A DNA stretch of 64,000 nt, from contig NC_019793.1 in assembly GCF_000317835.1 (NCBI RefSeq), positions 2,046,001 through 2,110,000 of the forward strand, written 5' to 3'. Position 1 is the first letter of the stretch; the number at the start of each line of letters is the position of its first letter. Shown piece by piece: positions 24,744 through 33,527 of the stretch. Below the pieces are notes generated by a model. It was not told where the DNA came from. It searched no databases and was given only the letters and a program-made list of their open reading frames with translations. This DNA comes from Deinococcus peraridilitoris DSM 19664 (GTDB lineage: Bacteria > Deinococcota > Deinococci > Deinococcales > Deinococcaceae). A program made the position numbers and the translations under genes.

Positions 24744-25997
24744 ATGAGAAACGCTCGGCTTCTGCTCATGGCAATGGTACTTACGTCATGTGGTCACACG
24801 CGGGAGACGAGCACATCACCCACCGTACCTACATCCCCCCCCAGCGGTCCAAACGAACCACCCGCACTGCCTCCCCCTTCAACCGAACCGCAACCTGCTG
24901 AACCCTTCCCTGTGGGTCGCACCGTCATTCTCCTCGGAGACAGCCTGACCTCTCAGAATGGGCAACAGGACGCCAGTAACCCACACGTACCCGACAAGGG
25001 GTATTTCAACTGGTCGAACGCCCTGCTCGGCCAGGCGTTCGACCTCACATACAACGCCGGGGTGGGTGGCGAACGGAGCGATCACATCCTCGCGCGAGTC
25101 GAGACGGACGTTATTGCGCGCAAACCCGACTGGACGTTCGTGCTCGCTGGAGCGAACGACCTTGGGCAGAACGTCAGGGCGGAAGTTGCGTGGGGAAACA
25201 TCAAGCAAATCTGGCAGAAGCTCCTCGACGCGAACATCAAGGTGGTCGCGTTGACCGTACCCCGCACGGTCAGCATGACGAACGAAGCGGAGTACCAGAA
25301 GCTCAACGAAATCATCCGCATGGAAGGACCGCGCATGAAAGTCATCGTGGCGGATGCCGCGCTGTACAGCGACCCGGAGCCATACACAATTGACGGCGTG
25401 CACCTCAACGCGCGTGGCGCTTTCCTGATCGGCCAGAGCACCGCACGAGCAGTCCGAGTGGCAGCCCCAGCGTCGTTGCTTGCACTTGATGCCGAACACC
25501 TCACAGGAACCGGTGGGAGTCTGTACAACGGCGCGACAGGCGAAGTGGCTGACGGTTGGATTCTTACGCGTGACGCGACGGACGGCGCGGTGAGCGGCGC
25601 GAAGGTCGGCGGCTCGGATGGCGAGTGGCAGCACGTGAACCTTGAGGCGGGCGGACGCGCCGCGAGCTTATACCGGAACATTACGGACGGCTGGCAAGCC
25701 GGTGACGTGTTCATCGCGGTGGCGGAAGTGGAGGTGGGGCCAGGCGTTGTAGACCTCGCCAGCATCCAGTTGCAGCTCTCGGCGCGTACCGGGAGCACCA
25801 TTCACGCTTCCTCCAACGCGCTGTTCCATGAGTCCACGGCGCCTGCGTTGGCGGAGAACCCTGGGCGTGTTGTCCTGCGCACGGTTCCGTTCGTGATTCC
25901 TAAGGAGGCGACGACGCTCACGCAGGGGATCAAGATGCATGCGACGGCTGGAGCGTTTCGAGTGGGCCGCGTCGTCCTTCAGAAAATCTCCCCCTGA
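24744..25997 (+). CDS. Lipoprotein SGNH hydrolase (phage cargo gene)
   Basis: 417 residues. Type II signal peptide: MRNARLLLMAMVLTSCGH with lipobox LTSC (Cys16), so the product is exported and lipid-anchored. A Ser/Pro/Thr linker (~20-55) leads to an SGNH domain (~57-240): ILLGDSLTSQ (Ser67), GVGGERS, VLAGANDLG, TIDGVHLN. The C-terminal half is a beta-sandwich (carbohydrate-binding-like). Own leaderless promoter and own terminator mark it as an autonomous lysogenic-conversion gene inside the late region. It may modify host surface glycans, perhaps the same receptor targeted by the fibre; that link is inference. Confidence 0.8.
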   Translation: MRNARLLLMAMVLTSCGHTRETSTSPTVPTSPPSGPNEPPALPPPSTEPQPAEPFPVGRTVILLGDSLTSQNGQQDASNPHVPDKGYFNWSNALLGQAFDLTYNAGVGGERSDHILARVETDVIARKPDWTFVLAGANDLGQNVRAEVAWGNIKQIWQKLLDANIKVVALTVPRTVSMTNEAEYQKLNEIIRMEGPRMKVIVADAALYSDPEPYTIDGVHLNARGAFLIGQSTARAVRVAAPASLLALDAEHLTGTGGSLYNGATGEVADGWILTRDATDGAVSGAKVGGSDGEWQHVNLEAGGRAASLYRNITDGWQAGDVFIAVAEVEVGPGVVDLASIQLQLSARTGSTIHASSNALFHESTAPALAENPGRVVLRTVPFVIPKEATTLTQGIKMHATAGAFRVGRVVLQKISP

Positions 25998-26020
25998 TAC
26001 CACACAAACAAGCACGAACT

Positions 26021-26043
26021 GAGCGCCCTTCGGGGTGCTCTTT
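26021..26043 (+). terminator. Terminator of the lipoprotein gene
   Basis: GAGCGCCC-TTCG-GGGTGCTC (eight pairs, one G-U, UUCG-type loop), followed by TTTCC. It lies 24 bases after the lipoprotein stop. Confidence 0.65.
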
Positions 26044-26081
26044 CCATTTCAGAAGCTGGCGCCTTCGCGCCTGGAGGCGCC

Positions 26082-26477
26082 ATGAAAGACCGTATTCCAC
26101 CACCCGTCCGTCTGCTCGTTTCGCTCGTGTGGGCGACGGACTGGCGGGTTTTCGCTGCGATTGGTGCCTTGATGGCGCTCCTCGCGTCCTTACCGTTATG
26201 TCTGAATCCGCATATCTACGACACCAGTCACGCGTACCTGAAGCTCAGCAGCTGGGGTCCATCACAAGCGTTCGGCCTGGCGCTCTTCGTGCCGGCGTTC
26301 CTCACGCTCGCGTGCCTGCACTTGAGCATCGCGCGCTTCGCCGTGCTCGGGGTGTTCGTCGTGATGGGCACCGTCGCTTACTCGTTCGTGCTGTCGGTCG
26401 GCTTTGCAGTCGCACCTCTGCTGTACTGCCTGGCCAGTCTGCTGAGCCTCTTCGCGTACGCGCGGAGTGACTCATGA
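26082..26477 (+). CDS. Multi-pass membrane protein of the lysis region (holin candidate)
   Basis: 131 residues, SD TGGAGGCGCC. Three to four membrane helices: ~22-41 (VFAAIGALMALLASLPLC), ~66-84 (LALFVPAFLTLACLHLSI), ~88-105 and ~108-128. Place directly before the coiled-coil membrane protein and the endolysin suggests a holin or antiholin, though no holin family is recognised. Confidence 0.55.
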   Translation: MKDRIPPPVRLLVSLVWATDWRVFAAIGALMALLASLPLCLNPHIYDTSHAYLKLSSWGPSQAFGLALFVPAFLTLACLHLSIARFAVLGVFVVMGTVAYSFVLSVGFAVAPLLYCLASLLSLFAYARSDS

Positions 26478-26887
26478 GCCTGGACTTGGGTGGACTGGAG
26501 AAGTTCGTTCAACCCAGTGCGTGGGGTGCGGTGCTGCTGCTGATCGGCACGCTCGCGAAAGTGTACGGGAAACGCATCGACGTGAACTTGCAGGCCAGCG
26601 TGAACGCGCAAGGCCAGCAGGCGCAGGTCATGCAGACCGTCCTGACGGAACTCGAGCAGGCCCGCAAAGAAATCCGTGACCTTAACGCGAAAGTCGGGGA
26701 GCTGCTGCGTGAAGTGGGGTCCCTGAGCGGCAAGGTCGTGGCGCTGGAGCACAGCGAGTCCATCCTGCTGCGTGACAACAATCGCCTCACGCGAGAGAAC
26801 GAGGAACTCGACGACGAGAACCGCTTGCAGGCCGCCCGAATCAGCGAGCTGGAATCGCAGCTGCGCGCCTGCCAGGAGGAAGCATGA
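26474..26887 (+). CDS. Membrane-anchored coiled-coil protein of the lysis cassette
   Basis: 137 residues, ATG 26474 overlapping the previous stop. One N-terminal membrane helix (~17-32, AWGAVLLLIGTLAKVYG), then a long coiled coil (~45-135; LEQARKEIRDLNAKV, NEELDDENRLQA). This is the layout of i-spanins (Rz-like) and of some holins; no outer-membrane lipoprotein partner is seen nested in it. Coupled by ATGA to the endolysin. Confidence 0.55.
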   Translation: MSLDLGGLEKFVQPSAWGAVLLLIGTLAKVYGKRIDVNLQASVNAQGQQAQVMQTVLTELEQARKEIRDLNAKVGELLREVGSLSGKVVALEHSESILLRDNNRLTRENEELDDENRLQAARISELESQLRACQEEA

Positions 26888-27309
26888 CCGAACCCAAGAA
26901 GAACAAGGACCTCGCGGCACTCTTCCCGGAGTGCCGCGTTGCTGTTGAAGCGTGGCTGAAGCAGGCCCGCGCGACGTTCCCGCAGTTCAACATCAACGTC
27001 AGCGAAACACGCCGCACCAAGGAACGCCAGGAGTGGCTGTACGCGCAAGGCCGTACCCGTCCAGGTCCGGTCGTGACGTACACCCTCGACAGCCGGCACC
27101 GCGCGGGACTCGCGGTCGATCTGGTCGTCACGCGGAAACTCACGCCCTTCAAGGCCGAGTGGGACTGGCGCGTGTGGCGGGCAATCTATAAGGCCGTGCC
27201 GCCCGAGAAGTATGGTTTGCGGCCCCTCGACTTTGAAATGGTGCACCTGGAACTCATCAACTCGGACGCCATTCTCGCCCGGCGCCCCGCCGGCCTGGTG
27301 ATCACGTGA
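26884..27309 (+). CDS. Endolysin, M15-family peptidase
   Basis: 141 residues. VanY/L-alanyl-D-glutamate peptidase motif: SRHRAGLAVDLV (Zn ligands His and Asp, SxHxxGxAxD) and DFEMVHLEL (third ligand His). It cuts the peptide part of murein to release progeny. The N-terminal ETRRTKERQEWLYAQGRTRPG matches the family R-T..RQ..LY.QGRT pattern. No signal peptide, so export depends on a holin. The length is that of a single-domain endolysin. Confidence 0.85.
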   Translation: MTEPKKNKDLAALFPECRVAVEAWLKQARATFPQFNINVSETRRTKERQEWLYAQGRTRPGPVVTYTLDSRHRAGLAVDLVVTRKLTPFKAEWDWRVWRAIYKAVPPEKYGLRPLDFEMVHLELINSDAILARRPAGLVIT

Positions 27310-27317
27310 GGAGCAGC

Positions 27318-29992
27318 ATGAACCACAGAACCCTGAGCGCCCTGGTGGCGCTCTTTTTCGTGCTGACGTCCTTCGCAGGCGCCGCACGCATTCCCATCGT
27401 GACCGTCACGGCCAGCAGCGCCGTGCGCGAGACGCCCGCGTACCTCACGGCGGACAACAACCCCCTCACGAGCTGGATCGCGCGCCCGGCCAGTCAATGG
27501 ATTCGCTGGGACTTCGGCAGCGTGCAGAACGTCGCCTCGGTTGACCTGGCGCTCTACAACGGCCGGACGCAGGACAGCGTGTTCGACTTGTGGGTCAGCA
27601 CGGACGCCATAACCTGGAAGCAGGTCCTGAGGCGCGCCCTCGCCCAGCCCGCGAAGCATCCGCTCGACAAGGACGGCTTTCAGCGCTTCACGTTCCTGCG
27701 GGAGAGTGCCCGGTACGTGCTGTTCGTCGGGTACGGCAGCAGCCGCAACAACATGGTGGGTGTGAGTGAAGCCCGCTTCGAATCCGCAGGCACCCTGATC
27801 GGTGCCGCCCTGCCGGACTTCATTCCGGGGAACGGCGTGGCGGGACCGGTGGACCTTGATGTCACGCCGCCCAGCGTGACCCTCGCGGCGAGCAAGACGA
27901 GCGTCACGACCGCGAATGATTCGGTGGAACTTGTCGCGAACGCTACCGATAACCGTGGTGTGACGAAAGTGGAGTTCTACCGGAACGGGACGCTGTACGG
28001 TACGGACACTAGCGCGCCGTTCACTTCGACCCTGACGTACCTGTCGAGCGCGGCGAACGGCACCTACAGTTACTCGGTGCTGGCGTACGACGCGGCTGGG
28101 AACACCCGCAGCAGCGAAGTGGTCACGGTGGTCGTGAACATCCCCGCAGCGGACTCAAGCGCACCGACGGTCAGCCTCAGCGCGACCTCCACGAACGTCA
28201 CGGCGGCGGGTTCGGTGCTGCTCACCGCGACGGCCAGTGACAACAAAGGCGTCACGAAAGTGGAGTTCTACCGCGACGGCGTGCTGGCGCACACCGAGCA
28301 GGTCGCGCCGTACGAGCACACCGAGACGTACAGCAGTGACTTCAGCAACGGCACGTACAACTTCACCGCCCGCGCGTATGACGCGGACAACAACGCCACG
28401 ACCAGCGGCACGGTGACGGTCATCGTGAACATCGCGTCGTCGAACGTCGTGCCGATGGGCAGCACGGCGGATACGGCGACCGTCACGCAGACGGCGAACA
28501 GCCCCATTCCAACCGTGACGGGCACGACGTACTACGTGGACAGCGTGGACGGGAGTGACAGCAACTCCGGCACAAGTACGGGCGCGCCCTGGAAGACCGT
28601 CACGAAAGCGAACGCCGTGACCCTGCTGCCCGGTGACGCGCTGCTCTTTAAGGCCGGCAGTTCGTACAGTTCGATGCTGCACGCGAAGTGGTACGGCACC
28701 AGCAGTAACCGCATCCTGATCGGCGCGTACGGTAACGGCGCCAAACCCATCTTCGAATTCACGGGCGGGGAGAAGGGTGTGCTCGTCACCGGAGCGTACC
28801 TGACGATCGACAACCTGCTGGTTCGCACGGCCCCCAGTCATTACCCGGCGTACGACGCGAGCCCGGAGCGCTGCATCAACGACACGGCCGGCACGAGTTA
28901 CTGGGCGCAGACCGCGAACGGCGGGAACGGGCAACCCTACGACTTCCGGCAGCGCACCGGCTGGCGGGTCGGCATCAACATCTCCGCGGAGGACTACGCG
29001 AACAACGCGAACTCGGGACGCTTCAATGTCATCCAGAACAGCCGCACCGAGTACACCACGGCGGGCATTCACCTGAGCGGGGCGAACAGCAGCGGCCGCC
29101 CGGCCACGTCGAACAACCAGGTCATCGCGACGGCGATCACCAAGAGCATCTTCGCGAGCGTCAACACGCCCGTCGGGGTGAAGTACGACGATGACTCGGG
29201 TGGGTTCGGGCTGCTGATCAACGGGCACAACAACATCGCCGCGTACAACTACTTCGAGGGGAACATCACCAACTGCTCGGAGGATTACCGCATCGAAGGC
29301 GGCGACCTCGAAATCTTCAGTGCACGCAACAACTTCATGCACCACAACACCAGCATCAACAGCGGCACCTTCACTGAGCTGGGTGGCAGCACCAACAACC
29401 GCGCGGAACGCAACGTGACGCGTACAACCTGTACGCGCTGACGAACTACCCGCACCCGCGGGGTGGTCAGCTGCTGGTCGTGCGTGGCGCGAATGCTAGC
29501 TGGGGCGCGAACCCGGGCACCAAGTTCTTCAATAACACGGCATTCGGGGTGCTGACCGGCATCGCGTGCAGTGACGGGTGTGACGCCTCGATCCTCGAAG
29601 CGCGCAACAACATCGTGATTGCCGCGCAGCGCGCGTACAAAGGGGAGCTGTTCTGCGACCTGCTGTGCGACGAGAGCCACAACGTTTTCGGCCGCCTGGG
29701 GTCGTGGGGGCAGTACCAGCGCAACGGGGGTGACACCAAGGGCACCAACACCCGTTACATCTCCCCGACGGACGCCGCGCTGGTGTTCGCCGATCCGGCG
29801 GCGCAGAAGTTCGATCTTCGCACAGGCGTGACGACCACGCCGTGGACGAAGGACATGGGGTCGAATGCGGCGCTGAGCATCACGTACTACACCAGTGACA
29901 CGACCACCGCGACGTACACCGTCACGAAAGACCTCGCGGGAAAAACCACACCTGTCGGCACCGTCGACATGGGTGCCTTCGAATTGCCCTGA
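27318..29992 (+). pseudogene. Secreted discoidin/Ig-like/beta-helix protein, broken by a -1 frameshift
   Basis: Start ATG 27318 (SD GTGAGGAG). Sec signal peptide (LSALVALFFVLTSFAGAA). Order: discoidin-like domain (~25-165), two Ig-like repeats (~185-275 and ~285-370, each with D(N)xGVTKVEFYR), then a right-handed beta-helix (~395 onward, YYVDSVDGSDSNSG). The first frame stops at 29439-29441, but the other frame continues the helix sensibly (YNLYALTNYPHPRGG, FFNNTAFGV) to TGA at 29990-29992. One missing G after GTG 29417 restores one frame of about 890 residues. It may be a real decay or a sequencing error. Likely a surface polysaccharide-binding or lyase-like cargo protein. Confidence 0.75.
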
Positions 29993-30009
29993 CCGCTCGA
30001 CTCTTCGCT

Positions 30010-30039
30010 GACTACCTGTCTCACGACAGGTAGTCCTTT
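30010..30039 (+). terminator. Terminator after the beta-helix gene
   Basis: GACTACCTGT-CTCACG-ACAGGTAGTC, ten perfect pairs, then CTTTC. It ends the late transcript or the cargo gene. Confidence 0.65.
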
Positions 30040-30061
30040 CAATTGGCTCAAGGAGCACACC

Positions 30062-30562
30062 ATGACCGTAGATCCCCGCATTACCGCCATCCTCGAAGCG
30101 CGCAAGTCCATCAAAGTCCTCACCCTCGCCGAGGTGCAGGCGCAGACGCCGCCTGCGGCCGCTGAAGCACGCCTGCAGGCGCTCAGCCTGCCAACCATGC
30201 CGGAGATGGTCGAGGCACCCGCACCGACGCCGGACAGCACGGTGGAAAGCTGGTTGACCGAGCATCTCGACAGTCTGATCGCCGAGACGCTCGCGGTATT
30301 CAAAGCTGAACGTCAGGGCGGCGTCCCGGAAGCTTTCGAGGACGCCATGACCTTGATCGTGCATGTCTCGCAGGCGGTGAAGACTGGTCTGCCACTCGTG
30401 AAGGGCGGCGAGGCCAAGGCGATCGTGTCGGCCGTGGTGCTGTGGCTCTTTAACACGTTCGCCGCGTCGCGCTTGGGGCCGGTGCCCAGCATGATGATCC
30501 GTACGGTACTGCCGATGCTGGTGCAGTTCGCGTACGACGCGTTCGTGTCCGCCAAGAAGTAA
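30062..30562 (+). CDS. Phage protein of unknown function before the integrase
   Basis: 166 residues, SD AAGGAGC. Helical; the middle is acidic (STVESWLTEHLDSLIAETLAVF), and the last 60 residues are more hydrophobic (AIVSAVVLWLFNTFAAS; MIRTVLPMLVQFAYDAF) and might associate with membrane. Not recognised. Flanked by strong terminators on both sides, so it is probably a monocistronic lysogenic gene. Confidence 0.55.
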   Translation: MTVDPRITAILEARKSIKVLTLAEVQAQTPPAAAEARLQALSLPTMPEMVEAPAPTPDSTVESWLTEHLDSLIAETLAVFKAERQGGVPEAFEDAMTLIVHVSQAVKTGLPLVKGGEAKAIVSAVVLWLFNTFAASRLGPVPSMMIRTVLPMLVQFAYDAFVSAKK

Positions 30563-30567
30563 TTCAG

Positions 30568-30609
30568 CGCCCCGCTCCTGGCTTCGTGCCGGTGAGCGGG
30601 GCGTTTTTT
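30568..30609 (+). terminator. Strong terminator upstream of the integrase
   Basis: CGCCCCGCTC ... GAGCGGGGCG, ten perfect pairs around a 16-base loop, followed by TTTTTT (30604-30609). Confidence 0.8.
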
Positions 30610-30697
30610 GTTGTTTGCGAAATTATCAGGCGTTTGCGTTAAGAAAACCGCGTGTAGGGCGATAACGTTTTAACTACAGGCGAAATAAAATAAAAGT

Positions 30698-30771
30698 GCT
30701 CAGGCGCTGTTCGAGCAGCCCTGAGCGTGGAGCCGGTACTAGCGGCCCAAGGGTCATTTTATGGCCCTTGG
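30698..30771 (+). promoter_or_regulatory. Two strong hairpins in the integrase leader
   Basis: Hairpin 1 has outer arms GCTCAGG (30698-30704) and CCTGAGC (30720-30726) with inner GCTG/CAGC. Hairpin 2 has CCAAGGGTCAT (30747-30757) and ATGGCCCTTGG (30761-30771), 11 pairs with one G-U and a TTT loop. They lie between an AT-rich stretch (30605-30697) and the integrase start; they could control int expression post-transcriptionally or be integrase-binding sites. Confidence 0.5.
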
Positions 30772-30806
30772 TCACGCCACATCCAGACCGGCTCACGGGA
30801 GACACC

Positions 30807-31739
30807 GTGAGCGAATCTTTTGTTTGGACGGACCTGTCGAAGAAAAAGCGAGCCAAAGTGGCCCTCAAGGCCCTCGATGAGCGCGACTACCTCACCCTCT
30901 GCAGTCTCGTGCAGCATCACCAGCTGCACTACGGCCGTTCTGCCTCACAGACCAGCCCGCGCACCTTCCTGCAGTACCGTGGTGCCCTGCGGAAGTTCCT
31001 GCGGTTCACGGAACGCATGAGCACCAAACGTCTTCTGGAAGGTGACCCGGACCTGGGCGCGGCCTTCCTCGGGCATTTGCACCGGGACCTGAAGCCCGGC
31101 AGTGTCAACAATGCCCGCTCCGGCGTGCGCGCCCTGTACCGTGCGCTGCGCTGGGCCGGAGCGACGCAGAGCGACCCCTTCGCGGACATTCCACCCGTGC
31201 GGGACAACGTGCCCGCTCACCTGAAACGAGAGGCGTACTCGGTGGAGGACGTGGAGAAGCTGCTGGCCGTCGCCGATCCGATGGAGCGCGTGATGGTGCT
31301 GATGGCCGCCCAAGCTGGCCTGCGCATTCACGAGGTGGTGAAGCTGCAGTGGTCGGACATCGACCTGGAGGCGCGCGAGGTGATGGTGATTGGCAAGGGC
31401 CGCAAGGCCGCGAAGGTCCATTTGAGTGCGGCGCTGGTGTCAGCCCTGGAGGCGTTGCCAGCGCGTGAAGGTCGGGTGTTGCGCTGGCGTCAGGAGCGCA
31501 CCTTGCGCGATCACCTGAAGCGGTTGTGCGAGAAAGGGCAGGTGCGGTATTCCAGGCGGCAGTTTCACGGTCTGAGGCACCATTGCGCGACGAGATTGCA
31601 TGACGAGACAGGCGATCTGATGCTCACTGCAGCGCACATGCGGCACAGCAGCACACAGACCACCGAGACGTACGCGAAGGGAGACCGGCGCAAGATCGCA
31701 GCCGTGGTGAATCACTGGGGCGAAGCAGCGGCGAGTTGA
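30807..31739 (+). CDS. int: Tyrosine recombinase (prophage integrase)
   Basis: 310 residues from GTG 30807 (CGGGAG upstream); an open frame extends further 5' but runs through the hairpins. Core-binding domain ~30-130; catalytic domain ~150-305 with Arg I in AGLRIHEVVKLQW, Lys in the GKGRKAAKV beta hairpin, HGLRHHCAT (HxxR), and HMRHSSTQTTETYAKG (second His/Tyr nucleophile). XerC/D-like and shorter than lambda Int, with no obvious arm-binding domain. Expected to have integrated the prophage into comEC, although it sits 4.4 kb from the junction. Confidence 0.9.
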   Translation: MSESFVWTDLSKKKRAKVALKALDERDYLTLCSLVQHHQLHYGRSASQTSPRTFLQYRGALRKFLRFTERMSTKRLLEGDPDLGAAFLGHLHRDLKPGSVNNARSGVRALYRALRWAGATQSDPFADIPPVRDNVPAHLKREAYSVEDVEKLLAVADPMERVMVLMAAQAGLRIHEVVKLQWSDIDLEAREVMVIGKGRKAAKVHLSAALVSALEALPAREGRVLRWRQERTLRDHLKRLCEKGQVRYSRRQFHGLRHHCATRLHDETGDLMLTAAHMRHSSTQTTETYAKGDRRKIAAVVNHWGEAAAS

Positions 31740-31745
31740 ATGACG

Positions 31746-31773
31746 AAAGGCCCTGTGAATTCACAGGGCCTTT
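31746..31773. terminator. 28-base perfect palindrome, bidirectional terminator
   Basis: AAAGGCCCTGTG-AATT-CACAGGGCCTTT. Arms end in A-run/T-run, so it can stop both the integrase transcript (+) and the convergent minus-strand operon that ends at 31791. Confidence 0.85.
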
Positions 31774-31790
31774 CTGTTGGTGTTTGAACT

Positions 31791-31973
31791 TTATCGGGCG
31801 GGCGTGTAGCCCATGAGTTCCAGCATCTTTCGCGCATATGACATACCCGGCTGGTTTCGCGCCTCGTACAGTTGCCGCAACTCGGCGTGAGTGTAAACCG
31901 TTTCGCCAAACTCCCTGTCAATCACGCGCACGCCTTCAGGCACGTACTCAAAACTCACTGCGTCCTTGGGCAT
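31791..31973 (-). CDS. 60-residue phage protein, unknown
   Basis: Last gene of the minus-strand right-arm operon. SD GGAAAG lies a few bases before the ATG. The middle has YTHAELRQLYEARNQPG and ends MLELMGYTPAR; a small beta start (VIDREFGETVYT) followed by helices. Possibly a small DNA- or protein-binding adaptor; no family recognised. Confidence 0.55.
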   Translation of the reverse strand: MPKDAVSFEYVPEGVRVIDREFGETVYTHAELRQLYEARNQPGMSYARKMLELMGYTPAR

Positions 31974-31983
31974 CTACTTTCCT

Positions 31984-32226
31984 TTATACGTCAGTCCAAT
32001 TGGGCAGTTGTTCGACGAACTCCACTCCCCTGACTCGCCAAGAGTGGTCACAACTGCCACAGGACGCCCGAAGGCCAGGAAGTGCTCGCGCAGAGTCATT
32101 GACCATGAAGCCGGTGGAATTGGATTTTGAGAAGGTGCCATCTTCAGACTGTTCGTATTCGTCCAACCCTGAAACCCTCTGCCAGACGAAGACACGTACT
32201 GAACGACATTTGGGACACTTCAACAA
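31984..32226 (-). CDS. 80-residue zinc-ribbon protein
   Basis: TTG start at 32226 chosen because AAAGGAGA lies just upstream and the protein then begins at its first zinc knuckle (MLKCPKCRS). The second knuckle CGSCDHSW follows about 50 residues later, with an acidic linker. A longer frame to 32379 exists but would run through the upstream gene's end. Function unknown; probable structural zinc. Confidence 0.55.
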   Translation of the reverse strand: MLKCPKCRSVRVFVWQRVSGLDEYEQSEDGTFSKSNSTGFMVNDSARALPGLRASCGSCDHSWRVRGVEFVEQLPNWTDV

Positions 32227-32255
32227 ACCATCTCCTTTCCGCACTCCAATTCCTT

Positions 32256-32432
32256 TTATCGGGTGGTCCGGTAAAGCGGTGGGTCGCCATGCGCGTAGGC
32301 GTAATCGCACTCGTCGCAGTACCACAGTTCCATCGCGGAGTAGATACTCTCGGGAGCGCTGTTGCCACAAGAAGGGCAAGGGGTAGGCGGCTCGCCTTCA
32401 GGTCTTTCGGGAACGTCGTACTTGTCATTCAT
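32256..32432 (-). CDS. 58-residue zinc-ribbon protein
   Basis: ATG 32432 with SD AAGGAGAGG. CPSCG (residue ~19) and CDECDYAYAHGD (~39) form a CxxC...CxxC ribbon; acidic, Pro-rich N terminus. Its start region repeats that of the gene starting at 33263 almost base for base (see findings). Confidence 0.6.
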   Translation of the reverse strand: MNDKYDVPERPEGEPPTPCPSCGNSAPESIYSAMELWYCDECDYAYAHGDPPLYRTTR

Positions 32433-32445
32433 CGGATACCTCTCC

Positions 32446-32667
32446 TTAGAGGTCGCCCATGCGCTCAGCGCGCTCGTAACGCCGGATGCCTTCACGGGTC
32501 GGAATGAAATGGCTGTCGCGGTTGCGCTCTGCCCAGCCACGCCGCACCAGCTCGTTCGCGGTGGCGTGGCTGATGGTGTGGCCGGGAGGCAGCGGGTAGT
32601 TCAGGCAGACGTTGCCCAACTCGTCGAGTAGTGCGCGGGATGCGGGTTGTGGTTCGGTGTATTCCAT
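32446..32667 (-). CDS. Small winged-helix-like phage protein
   Basis: 73 residues, SD AGAGAGGAAG. The pattern HTISHATANELVRRGWAERN then FIPTREGIRRYERAE is that of a small winged helix (recognition helix, then wing and final helix). Could be a regulator of the right-arm operon; inferred from shape alone. Confidence 0.55.
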   Translation of the reverse strand: MEYTEPQPASRALLDELGNVCLNYPLPPGHTISHATANELVRRGWAERNRDSHFIPTREGIRRYERAERMGDL

Positions 32668-32683
32668 CGTACTTCCTCTCTTC

Positions 32684-33004
32684 TCAGGTGCTCGGTTCCA
32701 AGTCCTCGTCGCTCACGCCCAATCCCCACGCGGCAATCGAGGACGCATCAGCGGGGCGCTTCAGGATTTCCTCCAACGCGACTTTGTACTGCCGGTTGCT
32801 GCTCTGCGCAGCCTGAACAGTCGCGAGGAGCGAGCCAAGCATGCCGAACAGGGGCGCGCGTGCTTCGTCGTCCATGCCTTCCGTGTACTTCCAGAGGAGT
32901 TCACGGCACAGCTGCGGCCCGCTGCTCTGGGTGGCGTCTGGGTGCTTCTCAGTGAGGTACTGAAACCCGGTTTGGGTGAGGGCCTGTACTTTGCTGGCGT
33001 CCAT
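32684..33004 (-). CDS. Helical phage protein, unknown
   Basis: 106 residues from ATG 33004 (SD AGGAGC); the frame is open further upstream but without a supported start. Entirely helical (VQALTQTGFQYLTEKHP; CRELLWKYTEGMDDEARAPLF; VALEEILKRPADASSIAAW) and acidic at the C terminus. Not recognised. Confidence 0.5.
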   Translation of the reverse strand: MDASKVQALTQTGFQYLTEKHPDATQSSGPQLCRELLWKYTEGMDDEARAPLFGMLGSLLATVQAAQSSNRQYKVALEEILKRPADASSIAAWGLGVSDEDLEPST

Positions 33005-33011
33005 TGGGCTC

Positions 33012-33263
33012 CTAGTTCTTCGCTGCGCCGCGCATGGCGTCGAGCAGGGTAAGTAGTTCGTCCCATGAGGCGTACATGTGCTCTTGCGGTCCGAGTGGCC
33101 GCGTGGGGTCAACATCATTGGCGTCGAGGATGCCCCACTCGCATGCGAGGAGGGCGCGGCCATTGTCGAGGCGGTACACGTGAACAACCTCGTCTTCCGG
33201 GCCGTCCGGGGTGAGTTCGGTGTCGAGGATGAGGCTGTCAATGGCGAGAAGCTTGCTGTTCAT
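33012..33263 (-). CDS. 83-residue acidic phage protein, unknown
   Basis: ATG 33263. Beta-rich acidic protein (LILDTELTPDGPEDEVVHVY; ALLACEWGILDANDVDPT) with a C-terminal helix. Ribosome site GGGTATCCG resembles that of the 32432 gene. No family recognised; its acidity would fit a DNA-mimic style inhibitor, but nothing proves it. Confidence 0.5.
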   Translation of the reverse strand: MNSKLLAIDSLILDTELTPDGPEDEVVHVYRLDNGRALLACEWGILDANDVDPTRPLGPQEHMYASWDELLTLLDAMRGAAKN

Positions 33264-33276
33264 CGGATACCCGTTC

Positions 33277-33468
33277 TTAGAGGGCGATTTCGCTGCGAGC
33301 GTTCTGCGAGTCAATGGCCGTCGCTTCGTCGGGTGACACCATCAGGTCCTCCAGCAGCGGGGTGCCGTGGCGGTCGGTGATGCTGCCCCAGCCGTCGAAT
33401 TCCACGTCGTAGTCCCGGCAGATGGCTTGCAGCTTCTTCAGCACGTCTTTTGCGTCAAATTCCTGCAT
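33277..33468 (-). CDS. 63-residue phage protein, unknown
   Basis: ATG 33468 with GGGGGTATCA upstream. One amphipathic helix (AKDVLKKLQAICRDYDV), a beta part (EFDGWGSITDRHGTPL) and an acidic tail. Not recognised; part of the same minus-strand series. Confidence 0.5.
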   Translation of the reverse strand: MQEFDAKDVLKKLQAICRDYDVEFDGWGSITDRHGTPLLEDLMVSPDEATAIDSQNARSEIAL

Positions 33469-33527
33469 TGATACCCCCTATTAACGTGCGGTGAAGTGCC
33501 TTGTCGTGAATACCAGCAAAGAGCAGG

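Noticed and set aside
29405..29441. Programmed frameshift in the beta-helix gene
   Set aside because: No slippery heptamer or stimulatory structure at the break; a single lost G explains it better.
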